Shown here piece by piece: positions 1 to 13,443 of a stretch of DNA of 64,000 nt. The position numbers and the translations under genes were made by a program. The notes below the pieces were generated by a model, which was not told the origin of the DNA, made no database searches, and saw nothing but the letters and a program-made list of their open reading frames with translations. The DNA comes from an uncultured Williamsia sp. (GTDB taxonomy: Bacteria; Actinomycetota; Actinomycetes; Mycobacteriales; Mycobacteriaceae). The first letter of the stretch is position 1; each line of letters opens with the position of its first letter. The stretch covers positions 305,405 to 369,404 of the forward strand of contig NZ_CANLWM010000007.1 of the NCBI RefSeq assembly GCF_947494875.1. The letters run 5' to 3'.

Positions 1-3000
1 CGGCGGCGAGCATCCCGCCGAGCGACCAGCCGAGCAGGTGCACGGGACCGTCGGGGACGAGGTCGCGGATGGTGTCCCGGTGACGTCGTGCGAGGTCACC
101 CAGCGACGCCGCCGCCGTCTCACCGGCCAGGACGGGGTTCTGCAGGCCGTACACAGCGCGATCACCCGAGACGTGCTGCAGCAGCGATGCATACGACCAC
201 GACAGACCTATGGCGGGATGCACGACCACCAGGGGTGCCGGGCGGTCGGCGCGGGGCGAGTCCGTCGCGGGCCGCAACACGATCGCCGGGCTCATGCCCG
301 TCGGCCCGGCGCCCACCTGCACACCGTCGATCCGCCACGCCAGTTCCTCCGGGGTCGACGCGGCGAACACCCAGGCGACCGCGACCTCCACGCCGGTGCG
401 CCGCCGGATCTCGGTCACCGCGGTGGTCGCGGTCAGCGACGTGCCACCGAGGTCGAAGAACCCGTCCGTGGCCGAGAGCGACGGCAGGCCCAGGACGTCG
501 GCGAACACCTCGGCGATCACCGCCTCGGTCCCCGGACGCGGCGCACGACCGGTGCCCGACCGCTCGGCGGGGACGGGCAGCGCCGCGCGATCGATCTTGC
601 CGCTCGGCCCGACGGGGATGGCGTCGACGACGACGACCGACGCCGGCACCATGTGCCGCGGCAGGCTGCGCGCCGCGTGTGCTCGGATGTCCTCCGGCAC
701 GTCCGATCTGCCCGACGCCGGGACCACGTAGCTCACCAGCGAGGCGGCGGCGCCCTCACCCCGCACGAGCGTCACCACCTGGTGGACGCCGGGGTGATCG
801 GCGACGACGGCGTCGATCTCGCCGGGCTCGACGCGGAACCCGCGGATCTTCACCTGGCTGTCGGCGCGGTCGACGTACTCGAGCGTCCCGTCGCGGGTCC
901 AGCGGACCAGGTCGCCGGTCCGGTACATCCGCGACCCGTCACCGCCGTGGGGTGACGCGACGAATCGGGTGGCGGTCAGGCCCGGACGGCCGTGGTACCC
1001 GCGGGCGATCCCGTCGCCGAGCACGTACAACTCTCCGACCACCCCGACGGGCACGGGATGCAGGCGGCGGTCGAGGACAAGGGCCGACTCGCCGCGGTTG
1101 GGCGCACCCATGTCGACGCGCGCGCCCGGTCGCAACGGTGCGCTGAGCGAGGCGAACACGGTGATCTCGGTGGGGCCGTAGGCGTTGAGCAGCGTGCGCT
1201 CGCGCGACCACCGGCGGACCAGGACATCACCGACCGCCTCGCCACCGACCACCACGGTGCGCAGCGTCGGGACCCGGGTGGGGTCGATGCTGCCGAGGGC
1301 GGCCGGTGTGAGGAAGGCGTGGGTCACCGCGCGCTCCTCGAGGGTCTGCGCGAGCGGCGGCCCGCCGTAGACGTCGGTGCCGACGACCGCGGCGGTGGCC
1401 GGTCCGGCGAGGGTCAGGAGCATCTCGAGGACCGACGCGTCGAAACTCGGCGACGAGAAGTGCGCAACGGTCGCGGTCGGTCCGACCCCGGTGGCAGAGC
1501 GGAGTTCGGCGCGCAGACCGGCGAGCCCGCGGTGCGGGACGACGACCCCCTTGGGCAGTCCGGTCGATCCCGAGGTGTAGATGACGTAGGCGGCGGCGTC
1601 CACGGGCATGGCGATGTCCGACAGCGCATCCGCGGACTGCGACGATACGTCGCGCATGGTGGTCGGGTCGTCGGGCACCACCCAGCGGACCGCACCCGGC
1701 AGGGCGTCGACGTGATCGCCCGTCGTCACACCGACCGTCACCCCGCTGTCGTCGAGCATGTGCGCGATGCGGTCCGCGGGATAGAGCGGGTCGACGGGCA
1801 GCCACGCGGCACCGGTCTTCGTGATCGCCCACACGGCAGCGATCGCGTACGCCGAGCGCGGCACCGCCACCGCGACGACGTCGCCGAGCCCGACGCCCAG
1901 TCCGCGGAGGTGGCGGGCCAGTCGCGTGGTGTGCCGGTCGAGGACGCGGTAGGTGATGGGCCCGTCGGCGTCGACCACGGCGATCCCGTCCGGCCGGGCG
2001 TCGACCGCTTCGGCCAGCATCTGCGGGACCGTCCGCGGCTCGACCGCCTCGGGACCGACGACGAGAGCGGACCCCTCCCCGTCGGGGTGGACGGCGATGT
2101 CGCCGACGGCCATCGAGGAGGAGGAACCGTCGGCGACGGTCCTCAGGACGTGCAGGAGGCGATCGGCGAAGGCGTCCACGTCGGCATGGTCGTGGAGATC
2201 CCGGGCATAGGTGATCTGCATGGAACCCGTCGGCGTCCGCGGCGAGAGTCCGCGCACGGTGATCTGCAGGTCGAACTTGGCCGCCCCGGTGTCGATCTCG
2301 CGAGCGGTGACACCGGGGATGCCGTCGACGTCGAGGGCGCCGTCGTCGGCGAGGTCGTGCACCGACAACGCGATCTGCACGAGCGGTACCCGGCCGTTTA
2401 CACGGGCGGGGTTCACCGCAGCGATCACGTCGTCGAACGGGATGTCCGCCATGTCGAGGTCGTCGAGGTCTGCGTCACGAACCCGCGACAAGAGCGCACC
2501 CACCTCGTCGTGCGGCGACACCGCGGTACGGAGAGCGACCGTGTTGACGAACATGCCGACCACGCGGGTGACGTCGGGGTGGTCCCGACCCGCCACGGGC
2601 GTCGCGATCACGAGGTCGTCGCCGACGCCGAGGCGGTGGAGCAGGACGACGAGGGCCGCGTGCACGACGACGAACGGCCCCGCCCGGACCGCCCGCGCCG
2701 CGGCGGCGATCGCGTCCCGCAGTTCGTCGTCGACGCGACGGTCGACGGTAGCGGTCGCCGACGCGCTGGGACGTCGCGGCGCGTCGGTGGGCAAGGTCGT
2801 CTCGGACGGGGCGTCGGCGAGACGCGTCCGCCAGTGGGAGAGCTGCTGCGCGGCGGTCGATCCCGGGTCGTCGACGGAGCCGAGGGCCGCGACCTGACGC
2901 CGCGCGTGGTCCAGGAACGTGACCGGCGCCGTCGGCAGGTCGGGTGTGCTGCCGGTGATCCGCGCGCTGTACGCGGTGAACAGGTCCTCGACGAGGATCG

Positions 3001-6000
3001 GCAGCGACCACCCGTCCGCGGCGATGTGATGCACGACGATCACGAGATCGGTGTGGCCGCTGCGCCGGATCACCGTCACCCGCAGGGGCCATCGCACGGC
3101 GAGATCGAACCCGGCGCGGGCCTGCCGGTGGGTGGTCGCCTCGACGGCGGCGGGATCGGTCACGTCGACGATCTCGAGGACGTCGTCGAGACCGCCTGTG
3201 CCGTCGACCCCGTCGACCGGTTCGACACGTTGCACGGGGTTGCCGTCGACGACGGGGAAGACGGTGCGCAGCGCGGCGTGCCGGGTGACGACATCCCGCC
3301 AGGCCGCCCGCAGGGCACCGAGATCGACGTCGGCGTCGATGCCCAGGACGATCGGGACGTTGTAGGCCGACGACGCCGTGTCGGCGGCCTGGACGATCCA
3401 CATCCGGCGTTGCGCCGGGGCGAGCGGTCCCTCGGTCGCGCCCCCGTCGTGGTCCGGGGTTCGGACGATCTCCCCGACCGCGGGCTGGGCGTCTCCGAGG
3501 GCGGCGGCGAGGGCACCGACCCTCGGGTGGTCGAAGAGATCCCGCACGCGCACCGTGGACCCGGTGGTGTCGGCGAGGGCCGCGACGACCTGCGTCGCGC
3601 CGAGCGAGGTGCCGCCGAGATCGAAGAAGTCGTCGTCGAGGCCGATCGAGCCGCTCTCGACACCGGGGATCGCCGCGGCGAAGGCCACCGCGACCGCCGC
3701 CCCGACCGCCGTGGTCGGTGCGCGAAACGCCGGGCCGGACTGCGCGACCGGCTCCGGCAGGGCCCTGCGGTCCAGCTTGCCGTTGGTCGTCCGCGGCACC
3801 TCGTCGATGACGGTGATGCTCGCGGGGACGAAGTGGCGTGGCAGCCGCGCGGCGACCTGCCGACGCAGCGCGTCCACGTCCAGGTCGACGGCGGGGTCGG
3901 CGGGGACCACCCAGCTGACGAGCGTCGCGTCGGCGCCGGCCCCGTGGACGGCGGTGACCGCCGAGCGCACCTCGTCGCACGCGGCGAGGACAGCGTCCAC
4001 CTCACCGGGTTCGATGCGGAATCCCCGCAGCTTGACCTGCGAGTCGGCGCGACCGAGATAGGTGAGGCGGCCGTGTCGGTCGTGGCGGACGACGTCGCCG
4101 GTGCGGTAGGCCACTCCCCCCGCGCCGTCGGGGTCGGCGACGAAGCGTGTCGCGGTGAGATCCGGCCGGGCCAGATATCCCTGCGCCACACCCCGTCCGG
4201 TGAGGTACAGCTCGCCTGGTGTCCCTGTGGGGACGGGGCGGAGGGTGCTGTCCAGGACGAGGGCGCGCGTGCCCGGCACCGGCGTGCCGAGCGTCACCGG
4301 TCCGCCCGGGTGAATCTCCCCCATCACCGCGACGACGGTCGTCTCGGTGGGGCCGTACGCGTTCAGCATGGTCCGCGTCGCCCCGAACCGTGCGACGAGA
4401 TCCCGCGTCGGCGCCTCGCCTCCGACGGCCACGGTCCGCAGCGACGGCAGCGACACGTCGGGGACGGTCGCCAGCGCGGCGGGGGTGATGAAGGCGTGGG
4501 ACACCTCGCCGGCGCGCAGGACATCCGCGAGTTCGGACCCGCCCACCACCGACGGCGCGACGATCACGAGGGTCGCCGCGGTCTCCAGCGCGAGCAGCAA
4601 CTCCAGCACCGAGGCGTCGAAGCTGGGTGACGCGAAATGCAGGACACGAGAACGACGATCGGTGCCGTAGCGCCGTCGCTGATCGGCGGCGAGTGCCGAG
4701 AGACCGCGGTGGGTCACCGCGACGCCCTTGGGCGTACCGGTCGACCCCGACGTGTAGATCACGTACGCCGGACCGTCCGGTCGGATCGGCCGGACGAGGT
4801 GGCGCGGGGCGATCGCGTCGTCGGACAGGGTCGCGACGAGCTGCGCGGCCGGGGTGTCGTCGTCGACGGCGACCCACGTCACGTCCGCCGGCAACGCCTC
4901 GACGTCGGCGGCACGTGTCAGCCCGATCCGCACCTGCGCGTCGGCCAGCATGTGCGCGACCCGGGGTGCCGGGTAGGCGGGGTCGACGGGGAGGAACGCC
5001 GCGCCGGTCTTGACCACCGCCCATGTCGCGACGAGGGACTCGATGCTGCGCGCGACGGCGATCGCGACCCGATCGCCCGCCCCGACCCCCTGGCCGATCA
5101 ACAGACGGGCCCACCGGTTGGAGGCCTCGTCGAGCTCGCGGTAGGTGATCGCGCGGTCGGCGGCGGGATCGACGGCGGCGAGGCCCCGCGGTGCGGCGGC
5201 AGCAGCGGCCGCGGTCATCTCGGCGAGGGTCCGCACGGGCGGCGCGGCGTCGGCGGCGTCGATCGCGGGGCCGCGATGCCGCTCCGCCTCGGTGAGGACG
5301 CCGAGGTCCCCCACCCGCACGGTCGGGTCGGCGAGGACCTGGTCGACGACGGCGAGGAACCTCTCACCGAGGTCGGCGACCGTCTGGGCGTCGAAGAGGT
5401 CCGCGGCATAGGTGAAGCGCAGCGCCGATCCGGTGACGCGCAGTTCCAGGTCGAACCGCGCTGCGCCGGTGTCGATCTCCCGCGCAACCACTTCCACGTC
5501 GCCGATGTCGACCGGTTCGGGCGCGGTGTCGGCGAAGGCCAGCGCGACGGCGAACAGGGGATGCGAGCCCGCGGAGCGATCCGGTGCGAGCGCCTGGACG
5601 AGATGCTCGAACGGCATGTCGGCGTGACTGAGGGCGCCGATGTCCGCGGCGCCGACACGGTCGACGAGATCGGTGAAGGGCTCGGACCGCGACACCGAGG
5701 TGCGCAGGACGAGGGTCGTCACGAACATCCCGACCAGGTCGGCGAGGGCGGTCGAGGGGCGCCCCGCCACCGGGGTCCCGACGACGACGTCCGCGGGGTC
5801 GCCGGCCAGAGCGACGTCGGGGTCGGTCGACATCCGCGCCAGCAGGGCGGCGAACGCGCTGTGCACCACCATGAACGGGCTGACACCCCGTGCGGCGGCG
5901 AGGCGCCGCACCCCGTCGAGGCGCGCGACACCGAGGTCGGCGTCGACGGTCCCGGCGCGAATGTCCGCGGCGGCGGTGCGGGTCCGGTCGGTCGGCAGGC

Positions 6001-9000
6001 TCGCCCGGGCGGGCAGGTCGGCCAGGGTCTGCGTCCACCACGACAGGAGCTCCGCGATGCGGCTGTCCTCGTCGTCGACGTCGCCGAGCGACTCGGCGAG
6101 CCAGGCCGAGTAGTCGCGATAGTCGACGGGCAGCGGCGTCCAGTCGGGCGCGGACCCGGCTGACCGGGCCGCGTAGGCGGTGGCGATGTCGCGGGCCAAC
6201 GGACCCATCGACCACCCGTCGGCGGCGATGTGGTGGATCGCCAACGCCAGTTCCCACCGCTGATCGCCGCCGTTCTCGGCCATGCGAACGAGGTGTGCAC
6301 GCATCGGCGGGTCGACACGGAGATCGAACGGGTGCCGCGCGAGATCGGTGTGACGCGCCTGCGCGTCGTCGGCGTCGACCGCGTCGAGGACTGGCAGCGA
6401 CCCGACGGCGTCGGCGACGTCGAGCACCCGGGGATGCGGTGTCCCGTCGTGGTCGGGGAACACCGTGCGCAGCGGCTCGTGTCGCGCGACCACGTCGACG
6501 ACGGCCTCACCGAGTGCCGTCGGGTCGACCGCACCACGGAGCTCGACGACGAAAGCGATGGTGTACGAACCGTTGTCGGGTTCGAGACGGTTGAGGAACC
6601 ACAGTCGGCGCTGCGCGGGCGAGCAGACACCCTCGTCGGGCGCCCTGTCGCGATGGACGATCGGCACCACGGAACCGGCGCCGAAGACGTCGTCGCCGGT
6701 CGGGGTGCGCAGCCGGTCACCGAACCGCGCGGCGACGCCGGCGACACTGGGCGTCTCGAACAGCACCCGCACACCGACCCGTTCACCGACCGCGGCCTCC
6801 AGTGCGGCGACCACCGTCGTCGCCATCAGCGACGTGCCGCCGAGGTCGAAGAAGCCGGCGTCGCGGTCGATCTGGTCTGTCCGCAGCCCCAGCGCCGCGG
6901 CGAAGATCTCGGCGACACGGTGTTCGGCGTCGTCGCGCGGTGGGGTCACGGTGACGGGGGTGAGCTCGGGCTCGGGCAGGGCGTGGTGGTCCACCTTGCC
7001 CGACGGCGTGATCGGGATGGCGTCGACCGGCGTGATGCTCTGCGGCACCATGTGTCCGGGCAGCGTCTGCGCGACCGACGTGCGCACCGACGCGCCGTCC
7101 GGGACGCCCTCGTCGGTCTCGCCCACCACCACGTACGACACGAGGCGGTCGTTGCCGTCGGGGCCGGGCGCGGTGGTGGTGACCGCCTCGGCCACGCCGG
7201 GCACCGCGCTGAGGGCGGCGTCCACCTCGCCGAGCTCGATCCGGAATCCCCGGATCTTGACCTGGTCGTCGGCGCGTCCGACGAACTCGAGTTCGGTGTC
7301 CGACGTCCATCGCACGAGGTCGCCGGTGCGGTACATCCGGTCGCCGCGTTCCCCGAACGGGTTGGCCACGAACGCACTCGACGTCCGCGGGTGTCGCTCG
7401 TGATACCCCCGGGCCAGCTGCGGACCGGTCAGGTACAGCTCACCGACCGCACCCGGCGGGACCGGCGAGAGACGTTCGTCGAGGACGAGCACCCCGATCC
7501 CGCGGATCGGTCCGCCGATGGTCAGCGGGTCACCGGGCCGGATCTCGTCGGAGATGGTGGCCACCACGGTCGCCTCGGTGGGGCCGTAGGCGTTGAACAC
7601 CCGGTGCTCGCGGGACCACTCGTGCAGGACCACCGGGTTCGGGGCCTCGCCACCCACCACCACCACCTCGAGGTCCGGCAGGCCGGGCGAGATCGTCGCC
7701 AGCACCGACGGCGTGAGGAACGCATGGGTGATGCGTTCCTTGCGGATCAGTTCCTCGAGGTCGCGCCCACCGACCGTCTCCGGTGGTGCGATCACCATCG
7801 TCGCGGCGGCGCCCGTGGCCATGAGCGTCTCGAGCACCGAGGCATCGAAGCTGGGGGACGCGAACTGCAGTGTGCGACTACCCGGTCCGGCGGTGAACCG
7901 CACCAGCTGCTCGGCGGCGAAGTTCGCGAGTCCGCGGTGGCTCACGACGACGCCCTTCGGCAGGCCGGTCGTGCCCGAGGTGTAGATGAGGTAGGCGGGG
8001 TTGTCGACCGAGATCGGCACGGGCCGTTCGGCGTCCGTCACGGGGTCGGCCGGGTCGGTGTCGACCGCGGCGGCCAGCTCGGCGCAGCGCTCCCCCTGGA
8101 GATCGAGTTCGGCGACGTCGACCGTGTGCGGCACCTCGACGTCCGCGGTGAGGCAGATCCGCGCGCCGGAGTCGGCGAGCATGTGGTCGATCCGATCCAC
8201 GGGATACCGCGGGTCGACGGGGACCCACGCCGCGCCGGCCTTGCTGACGGCCCACATCGCGCACACCCACTCCACCGACCGGGGCATCGCGACGGCGACG
8301 ACGTCCTCCGGGCCGATCCCCATGCCCAGCAGGACACGGGCCAGGGTGGTCGAGCGATGGTCGAGCTCGGCGTAGGTGACGTCCTCGTCGCGGAAACGGA
8401 CCGCGACGGCGTTCGGGTCGACCGAGACCGCGTCGGCCACCATGTCCGCGAACGTCACCGCCCGCCGCGGGGCACGCCCCGTCGCGGGGACGAGCGCGGC
8501 ACGTTCGTGGCGGTGGAGCACCGGGACGTCGCCGATGGCGCGCTCCGGGTCCGCGGACACCCCGCGGGCGATGCGGCGCAGGCGGTCGCCGAGGTCGACG
8601 ACCGTCGCCTCATCGAACAGGTCTGCGGCGTAGGCGATCTCGACGACCACGCCGTCGGGGCGACCCTCGGCGTCGAACCGCTCGATCGCGGTGATCTCGA
8701 GGTCGAACTTCGTGGTGCCCGTCTCGACCGGCTCGGCCTCCGCCTCCAGTCCGGGGAAGTCGAGCTCGACGCGGTGTGCGGCCTCGAGCGCGACGCTCAC
8801 CGCGAACAGCGGGTGTCGGCCCGGGACGCGGGGTGGGTCGACTATCTCCACGACGCGGTCGAACGGCAGGTCGGCGTGGTCGAGGGCGGCGAGATCGACC
8901 TCGCGGCACCGCTCGACCACCGAGGTGAACGAGGCGTGCTTGCTCACCGGCACCCGCAGCGTCGCCGTGTTGACGAACATCCCGACGAGCGCGTCGAGAG

Positions 9001-12000
9001 CGGGGTCGCCCCGGCCGCCGACCGGGGTCCCCACCACGATGTCGTCCTCGCGCGCCAACCGCCGCAGCAGCACCGCGACCAGTGCGTGGACGACCGTGAA
9101 CATCCCGACCTCGGCGTCGGCCGCGATCGCGACGAGCCGGGCGTGGACCGCGGTGTTCAGATCCACCCGCACGCGACCACCGCGGTGCGACCCCACCGCC
9201 GGCCGGCGGCGGTCGACGGGCAGTTCCGTCTCGGCCGGCAGGTGTGCGAGGTGTTCTCGCCAGAACGCGGCCTGGCGGGCCGCGGTCGACGCGGGGTCGT
9301 CGGCGTCGCCGAGACGACTCAGCTGCCAGATAGCGACGTCGGCGTACTGCACCGCCGGCGCGGCTCGGACGGGATCGCGGCCGTCGCGACGGGCGGCGTA
9401 GGCGGCGGCCAGATCGCCGGCGAGGGGGATCAACGACATACCGTCCGCCGCCACGTGGTGCACCACGACCACCAGGCGATGACGCTCGGGACGGGAGGAC
9501 TCCCGCACGAGCGCCGCCCGGATCGGGATCTCGTGCGCGAGATCGAACCCGCGCGCGGCGAACTGCCCGTCGTCGACGTCGCCGACCACGTGCACCACGT
9601 CGGCGGGTGGCTGCTGGATCTCCTGGCGGGGCCCGTCGGCGTCCACCCGGAACACCGTGCGCAGCGGTTCGTGCCGGGCGACGACGTCGTCGACGGCGAG
9701 ACGCAGGGCGTCGACGTCGAGCGGTCCGGTGAACCGCACCAGGAAGGGGATGTTGTACGAACCGTCCGTCTGGTCACCGTGCGCGAGCAACCAGATGCGG
9801 TGCTGCACCGGCGACAGCGGGATGCGGTCCGGCCGGGGAGCGGCGACGAGCCCGTCGGGTCGCGTGTCGTGATGCCACGTCTGCACACCGCGGGATCGCA
9901 GCGCGCGGGCGAGCCGCCGCGGGGTCGGGTCGTCGAAGAGGTCACGGATCCCGACGGGGTGGTCGAGGGCGGCCGAGAGGCGACTCGCCAGTCGGGTGGC
10001 GGTCAGCGAGTTGCCGCCGGCGTCGAAGAAGGAGGTCGTCGCGCCGACCGCGGCCACACCGAGCACGTCGGCGAAGGTCGTCGCGACGCCGCGCTCGAGA
10101 TCGTCGGCGGGAGCGGCGTGGTCGCCCGAGGCGACCGTCGTCCTGCCCGGCGCGGGCAGGGCGCGCCGGTCGAGTTTGCCGTTGGCGGTGGTCGGGAAAC
10201 GGTCGAGGACGACCACCGCGGCGGGGACCATGAACGCCGGCAGGTGCCGGGCCACGGTCGCGCGGACCGTGGCGGGGTCGGGCCGACGGCCGGAGGTCCC
10301 GGTCACGTAGGCGACCAGCATCTGGTCCTCGCCGGACGCGCCGCGGGCGACGACGACCGTGTCCGCGACGCCGTCGACGGCCGACACCGCGGCCTCCACC
10401 TCCCCCGGCTCGATGCGCTGCCCGCGGATCTTGACCTGGAAGTCGCTGCGGCCGAGATAGATCAGCGCCCCGTCGGCGGCGGAGCGGACCAGGTCGCCCG
10501 TGCGGTACATGCGGGTGCCGTCGCCGGACGGATCCGCGACGAACCGGTCGGCGGTGAGGTCGGGCCGCGCGAGATAGCCTCGCGCGAGCTGGATCCCGGT
10601 GAGGTAGAGCTCCCCGGCGATCCCCGGCGGCACCGGGCGGAGTCGGGTGTCGAGGACACGGACCCCGGTGTTCCACACCGGTCGGCCGATCGGCACCGGC
10701 GAGACGGCCGGGTCGATCGCGTCGGCGTGGGTGACGTCGATCGAGGCCTCGGTGGGCCCGTACAGGTTGTGGACGGGCGCGTCGGACAGCTCGGCGAATC
10801 GCGCGACGGTGGCCGTGGAGAGCGCCTCGCCGCTGGTGAACACCATGCGGACGCTCTCGAGTTCACCACCGGAGCCCGCGTCGCCGTCGTCGCCGATGAT
10901 CGTCGCGAAGGTGGTGAGCATCGACGGCACGAAGTGGAGCACGGTGACGCCGAGCGCGGCGATCGCCTGGTAGAGGTACCACGGGTCGCGGTGGCCGTCG
11001 GGCGTGGCGACGGCGAGGGTGGCGCCGGTGGCCGGGGGCCAGAGGAACTCCCACACGGACACGTCGAAGGTGGCGGGGGTCTTCTGCAGCACGACGTCGT
11101 CGGTGCGCAGCCGGTAGCGCCCCTGCATCCAGGCGAGCCGGTTGACGATGCCGGCGTGCGTGATCCCCACGCCTTTCGGCCGTCCCGTGGACCCCGAGGT
11201 GAACAGGACGTAGGCCAGGTCCAGCGGTCGGACGTCCCGGCGGCGACGCACCTGACGCAGCGAGCGAGGGGCGTCGCGTGCGTCGAGGCGGTCGGCGAGC
11301 CCGGGCAGGTCGACGACGACGGTCGGCCGTGCCCCGATCTCACCGATCCGCTGTGCCGCAGCCTGATCGAGGGTGAGCACGAGGACCGGGTCGGCGGTCG
11401 ACACCACGTGGCGCAGACGGTCCTCCGGCTCTGCCGGGTCGATCGGGAGGAACGCGGCCCCGGCCCCGAGCACGGCGAGGATCGCCACGACCTGATCGAT
11501 GCTGCGGGTCAGCATCACACCCACCACGTCACCGGGTCCGACGGCGGCGGCGACGAGGTCGTCGGCGAGCTCGGCGGCGAGACCGTGCAACCGTGCGTGG
11601 TCGAGGTCGCCCCGGTGCTCGCCGTCCGCGTCGGTGGCGACGGCCGCGGGCACACCCGCGGCGATCCCCGCCCGCCGTCCGCGCTCGAGCAGATCCAACA
11701 GCGTCCCGGCATCGACGGCGTGCGTCGTGTTGTCGGCCGCGGCGATCCGGCGGCGTTCGTCGACGGTCGTGGTGTCGAGTCGCGCGAGGGGCGTCGCCCC
11801 GTCGACGGTGACGAACGCCGCGAGACCCGCCAGGATGCGGTCGAGAGCCGCGGCGACCTCGGTCCGCCGATAGCGGCGGGGATTCGCCTCGAGGTCGACG
11901 CGCATCCCGCCGTCGAGTGTCTCGTAGACGTTGAGCGACAGGTCCTCGACCGGTCCGGTGGTCAGGACGTGGACCGTGCCCGCGGTGGCGCCGAAGTCGA

Positions 12001-13300
12001 TCTCGGTGAGGAACAGCATGACGTTGACCATCGGTCCGAAGAAGCCACGGACGACGTCCGTTCCGGTGGTGGCCATCTCCCGGGCGATGTCCTCGTGCCG
12101 ATACCGCTGGTGTAGCAGCGCATCCCGGATGGTCGCCTCGGTGTGCACGAGCAGGTCGTCGACGGTCGCCGCAGGATGCACGTCGAGGACGATCGGCAGC
12201 ACCGTCGAACACATCCCGGCGGACCGGCGGAGGTCGTCGGATGTCCGCGCCGCGACCGGCAGGCTCAGCATCAGCGCGTCCCGACCGGTCAGGGCGGCGA
12301 GATGCGCTGCGACGGCGGCGGTGACCACCGTCGCGGTGCGGACCGACGCCCGGCCGGCCCGCTCGCGCACCGCGTCGACCACGTCGCGACTCGGCGTGCG
12401 GGTCTCGGTGATCGACAGCTCGGCGTCGTCGGTGACCGCCCCGGGGTGCAGCGCGTCGGCCAGGGTCGCGATCTCGGGTGCGCGGGCGACGACCTCGCGC
12501 CAGTGCGCGGCGTCGGCCGTGTGGTCCGCCGACGATCGATGTGCCCGGTCCAGGTCGGAGATCTGGCGCATGGTGAGGGCGTCGACGGGCGGCGCGCGTC
12601 GCACCCCGGTGATCTCGCCGTACCACTGGCCGACGCGGATCAGCATGAGCGCGGCCGCGTACCCGTCGAGGACGATGTGATTGCCGCGGGCGTAGAGGAT
12701 GTCGTGGTCGGGTCCGAGGCGGAGCACCATCATCGACACCAGAGGGTCGGCGACGAGATCGACCGGGGCGGTGCGGTGCAGGTCCATCAGTGCCCGCGCG
12801 GTCCCCGAGGGGTCGGCGTCGTCCCGGAGGTCGACGAGGTCGACGGCCGGCGACAGGTCGTGGTCGACGACGAGCCGGACCGGGAGGTCGGCGTCGGGGT
12901 CGTCCTCGAGACCTTCCGGGGGCGGCGCCTGCGTCGCCGGGACGATGGCCAGAGCCGGCGACTGCATCTCCCGTGTCGTGCGGCGCACGGCGTCCTCGAC
13001 CGCCGAGATGTCCAGTGCAGCAGGGAAGTCGAGGAAGAACGCGATGGACATCGGCGCCTCGGGCGCGAGCTCGTGGGCCAGGTACACCCCTCGTTGCGCC
13101 GCCGTCATCGGCACCGTCTCGAGGCGACGCTCCGCGTCCACGCGACCTCCCACGCCGGATCCACCGGTGTCGTCGTCGCCGTGGGTCGGTGACGAAGGCG
13201 CGGACTCGGCCGGACACCACCGCGGGGGCCTCGGCTGTGAGCGCGCCAGAGCGTCCCGAAAAGCATTGTGAGCCACAGTAACCAGCTCAGTCGTGCCCAC
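1..13300 (-). CDS. Four-module non-ribosomal peptide synthetase (3' end outside window)
   Basis: One uninterrupted frame of about 4,430 residues, with the C-terminus cut off. Domain order, approximate positions: C1 13130-11900, A1 11780-10170, PCP1 10110-9950; C2 9860-8560, A2 8490-6990, PCP2 6920-6740; C3 6640-5330, A3 5190-3770, PCP3 3700-3530; C4 3430-2120, A4 1990-580, PCP4 540-370; a thioesterase begins at about 330 and shows GWSLGG at 8-25. Each A domain has YTSGSTG/FTSGSTG-type A3 and a K in A10 (GKLD, GKVD, GKID); the PCPs read GGNSL or GGTSL. C2-C4 have HHxxADG; C1 reads NHIVLDG and resembles EntF/DhbF-type first condensation domains. Pocket codes read by eye are DVWHFSLIDK for A1 (serine, as in EntF) and DALFVGAVVK, DALFAGAVVK, DALFVGAVFK for A2-A4 (unassigned). 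No epimerase or methyltransferase domain is seen. The start is GTG at 13298-13300 (an in-frame stop lies just upstream); GTG 13274-13276 is an alternative. The product is unknown. Confidence 0.93.
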   Translation of the reverse strand, partial: MGTTELVTVAHNAFRDALARSQPRPPRWCPAESAPSSPTHGDDDTGGSGVGGRVDAERRLETVPMTAAQRGVYLAHELAPEAPMSIAFFLDFPAALDISAVEDAVRRTTREMQSPALAIVPATQAPPPEGLEDDPDADLPVRLVVDHDLSPAVDLVDLRDDADPSGTARALMDLHRTAPVDLVADPLVSMMVLRLGPDHDILYARGNHIVLDGYAAALMLIRVGQWYGEITGVRRAPPVDALTMRQISDLDRAHRSSADHTADAAHWREVVARAPEIATLADALHPGAVTDDAELSITETRTPSRDVVDAVRERAGRASVRTATVVTAAVAAHLAALTGRDALMLSLPVAARTSDDLRRSAGMCSTVLPIVLDVHPAATVDDLLVHTEATIRDALLHQRYRHEDIAREMATTGTDVVRGFFGPMVNVMLFLTEIDFGATAGTVHVLTTGPVEDLSLNVYETLDGGMRVDLEANPRRYRRTEVAAALDRILAGLAAFVTVDGATPLARLDTTTVDERRRIAAADNTTHAVDAGTLLDLLERGRRAGIAAGVPAAVATDADGEHRGDLDHARLHGLAAELADDLVAAAVGPGDVVGVMLTRSIDQVVAILAVLGAGAAFLPIDPAEPEDRLRHVVSTADPVLVLTLDQAAAQRIGEIGARPTVVVDLPGLADRLDARDAPRSLRQVRRRRDVRPLDLAYVLFTSGSTGRPKGVGITHAGIVNRLAWMQGRYRLRTDDVVLQKTPATFDVSVWEFLWPPATGATLAVATPDGHRDPWYLYQAIAALGVTVLHFVPSMLTTFATIIGDDGDAGSGGELESVRMVFTSGEALSTATVARFAELSDAPVHNLYGPTEASIDVTHADAIDPAVSPVPIGRPVWNTGVRVLDTRLRPVPPGIAGELYLTGIQLARGYLARPDLTADRFVADPSGDGTRMYRTGDLVRSAADGALIYLGRSDFQVKIRGQRIEPGEVEAAVSAVDGVADTVVVARGASGEDQMLVAYVTGTSGRRPDPATVRATVARHLPAFMVPAAVVVLDRFPTTANGKLDRRALPAPGRTTVASGDHAAPADDLERGVATTFADVLGVAAVGATTSFFDAGGNSLTATRLASRLSAALDHPVGIRDLFDDPTPRRLARALRSRGVQTWHHDTRPDGLVAAPRPDRIPLSPVQHRIWLLAHGDQTDGSYNIPFLVRFTGPLDVDALRLAVDDVVARHEPLRTVFRVDADGPRQEIQQPPADVVHVVGDVDDGQFAARGFDLAHEIPIRAALVRESSRPERHRLVVVVHHVAADGMSLIPLAGDLAAAYAARRDGRDPVRAAPAVQYADVAIWQLSRLGDADDPASTAARQAAFWREHLAHLPAETELPVDRRRPAVGSHRGGRVRVDLNTAVHARLVAIAADAEVGMFTVVHALVAVLLRRLAREDDIVVGTPVGGRGDPALDALVGMFVNTATLRVPVSKHASFTSVVERCREVDLAALDHADLPFDRVVEIVDPPRVPGRHPLFAVSVALEAAHRVELDFPGLEAEAEPVETGTTKFDLEITAIERFDAEGRPDGVVVEIAYAADLFDEATVVDLGDRLRRIARGVSADPERAIGDVPVLHRHERAALVPATGRAPRRAVTFADMVADAVSVDPNAVAVRFRDEDVTYAELDHRSTTLARVLLGMGIGPEDVVAVAMPRSVEWVCAMWAVSKAGAAWVPVDPRYPVDRIDHMLADSGARICLTADVEVPHTVDVAELDLQGERCAELAAAVDTDPADPVTDAERPVPISVDNPAYLIYTSGTTGLPKGVVVSHRGLANFAAEQLVRFTAGPGSRTLQFASPSFDASVLETLMATGAAATMVIAPPETVGGRDLEELIRKERITHAFLTPSVLATISPGLPDLEVVVVGGEAPNPVVLHEWSREHRVFNAYGPTEATVVATISDEIRPGDPLTIGGPIRGIGVLVLDERLSPVPPGAVGELYLTGPQLARGYHERHPRTSSAFVANPFGERGDRMYRTGDLVRWTSDTELEFVGRADDQVKIRGFRIELGEVDAALSAVPGVAEAVTTTAPGPDGNDRLVSYVVVGETDEGVPDGASVRTSVAQTLPGHMVPQSITPVDAIPITPSGKVDHHALPEPELTPVTVTPPRDDAEHRVAEIFAAALGLRTDQIDRDAGFFDLGGTSLMATTVVAALEAAVGERVGVRVLFETPSVAGVAARFGDRLRTPTGDDVFGAGSVVPIVHRDRAPDEGVCSPAQRRLWFLNRLEPDNGSYTIAFVVELRGAVDPTALGEAVVDVVARHEPLRTVFPDHDGTPHPRVLDVADAVGSLPVLDAVDADDAQARHTDLARHPFDLRVDPPMRAHLVRMAENGGDQRWELALAIHHIAADGWSMGPLARDIATAYAARSAGSAPDWTPLPVDYRDYSAWLAESLGDVDDEDSRIAELLSWWTQTLADLPARASLPTDRTRTAAADIRAGTVDADLGVARLDGVRRLAAARGVSPFMVVHSAFAALLARMSTDPDVALAGDPADVVVGTPVAGRPSTALADLVGMFVTTLVLRTSVSRSEPFTDLVDRVGAADIGALSHADMPFEHLVQALAPDRSAGSHPLFAVALAFADTAPEPVDIGDVEVVAREIDTGAARFDLELRVTGSALRFTYAADLFDAQTVADLGERFLAVVDQVLADPTVRVGDLGVLTEAERHRGPAIDAADAAPPVRTLAEMTAAAAAAAPRGLAAVDPAADRAITYRELDEASNRWARLLIGQGVGAGDRVAIAVARSIESLVATWAVVKTGAAFLPVDPAYPAPRVAHMLADAQVRIGLTRAADVEALPADVTWVAVDDDTPAAQLVATLSDDAIAPRHLVRPIRPDGPAYVIYTSGSTGTPKGVAVTHRGLSALAADQRRRYGTDRRSRVLHFASPSFDASVLELLLALETAATLVIVAPSVVGGSELADVLRAGEVSHAFITPAALATVPDVSLPSLRTVAVGGEAPTRDLVARFGATRTMLNAYGPTETTVVAVMGEIHPGGPVTLGTPVPGTRALVLDSTLRPVPTGTPGELYLTGRGVAQGYLARPDLTATRFVADPDGAGGVAYRTGDVVRHDRHGRLTYLGRADSQVKLRGFRIEPGEVDAVLAACDEVRSAVTAVHGAGADATLVSWVVPADPAVDLDVDALRRQVAARLPRHFVPASITVIDEVPRTTNGKLDRRALPEPVAQSGPAFRAPTTAVGAAVAVAFAAAIPGVESGSIGLDDDFFDLGGTSLGATQVVAALADTTGSTVRVRDLFDHPRVGALAAALGDAQPAVGEIVRTPDHDGGATEGPLAPAQRRMWIVQAADTASSAYNVPIVLGIDADVDLGALRAAWRDVVTRHAALRTVFPVVDGNPVQRVEPVDGVDGTGGLDDVLEIVDVTDPAAVEATTHRQARAGFDLAVRWPLRVTVIRRSGHTDLVIVVHHIAADGWSLPILVEDLFTAYSARITGSTPDLPTAPVTFLDHARRQVAALGSVDDPGSTAAQQLSHWRTRLADAPSETTLPTDAPRRPSASATATVDRRVDDELRDAIAAAARAVRAGPFVVVHAALVVLLHRLGVGDDLVIATPVAGRDHPDVTRVVGMFVNTVALRTAVSPHDEVGALLSRVRDADLDDLDMADIPFDDVIAAVNPARVNGRVPLVQIALSVHDLADDGALDVDGIPGVTAREIDTGAAKFDLQITVRGLSPRTPTGSMQITYARDLHDHADVDAFADRLLHVLRTVADGSSSSMAVGDIAVHPDGEGSALVVGPEAVEPRTVPQMLAEAVDARPDGIAVVDADGPITYRVLDRHTTRLARHLRGLGVGLGDVVAVAVPRSAYAIAAVWAITKTGAAWLPVDPLYPADRIAHMLDDSGVTVGVTTGDHVDALPGAVRWVVPDDPTTMRDVSSQSADALSDIAMPVDAAAYVIYTSGSTGLPKGVVVPHRGLAGLRAELRSATGVGPTATVAHFSSPSFDASVLEMLLTLAGPATAAVVGTDVYGGPPLAQTLEERAVTHAFLTPAALGSIDPTRVPTLRTVVVGGEAVGDVLVRRWSRERTLLNAYGPTEITVFASLSAPLRPGARVDMGAPNRGESALVLDRRLHPVPVGVVGELYVLGDGIARGYHGRPGLTATRFVASPHGGDGSRMYRTGDLVRWTRDGTLEYVDRADSQVKIRGFRVEPGEIDAVVADHPGVHQVVTLVRGEGAAASLVSYVVPASGRSDVPEDIRAHAARSLPRHMVPASVVVVDAIPVGPSGKIDRAALPVPAERSGTGRAPRPGTEAVIAEVFADVLGLPSLSATDGFFDLGGTSLTATTAVTEIRRRTGVEVAVAWVFAASTPEELAWRIDGVQVGAGPTGMSPAIVLRPATDSPRADRPAPLVVVHPAIGLSWSYASLLQHVSGDRAVYGLQNPVLAGETAAASLGDLARRHRDTIRDLVPDGPVHLLGWSLGGMLAA

Positions 13301-13361
13301 GCGGCGTCGAACGTGTCCTCAGTCCGGGTTCACGTTAACAAACAGTTGTGACTGTCCACAT

Positions 13362-13390
13362 GTTTTACCGCCGCATATTTGACATTGCAA
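13362..13390 (-). promoter_or_regulatory. Candidate promoter of the peptide synthetase gene
   Basis: On the minus strand TTGCAA (13385-13390) and TAAAAC (13362-13367) are separated by 17 bases, inside an AT-rich patch that stands out from its surroundings. The patch also carries two related words, GCAATGTAAATGCG and GCAATGTCAAATATGCG, about 40 bases apart, and a short inverted repeat ACAGT-TGTG-ACTGT at 13342-13355. No DtxR/IdeR-type iron box was seen. The gene therefore probably has its own promoter rather than relying on the mce operon upstream. Confidence 0.4.
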
Positions 13391-13443
13391 ATCCACCCAG
13401 AAGAACGCATTTACATTGCATGCGTGCTGTTTTCGGGCGGGAG

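Noticed and set aside
992-12115. Very long plus-strand open frames (992-4630 and 6230-12115) opposite the synthetase
   Set aside because: Their translations are Arg/Gly/Asp/Val-rich with no domain, and they mirror codon bias of the minus-strand synthetase, whose motifs are unambiguous.
1-13443. Assignment of the synthetase to a siderophore
   Set aside because: The EntF-like first module hints at it, but no DHB-forming gene, starter ligase, transporter or iron box is visible in the window.
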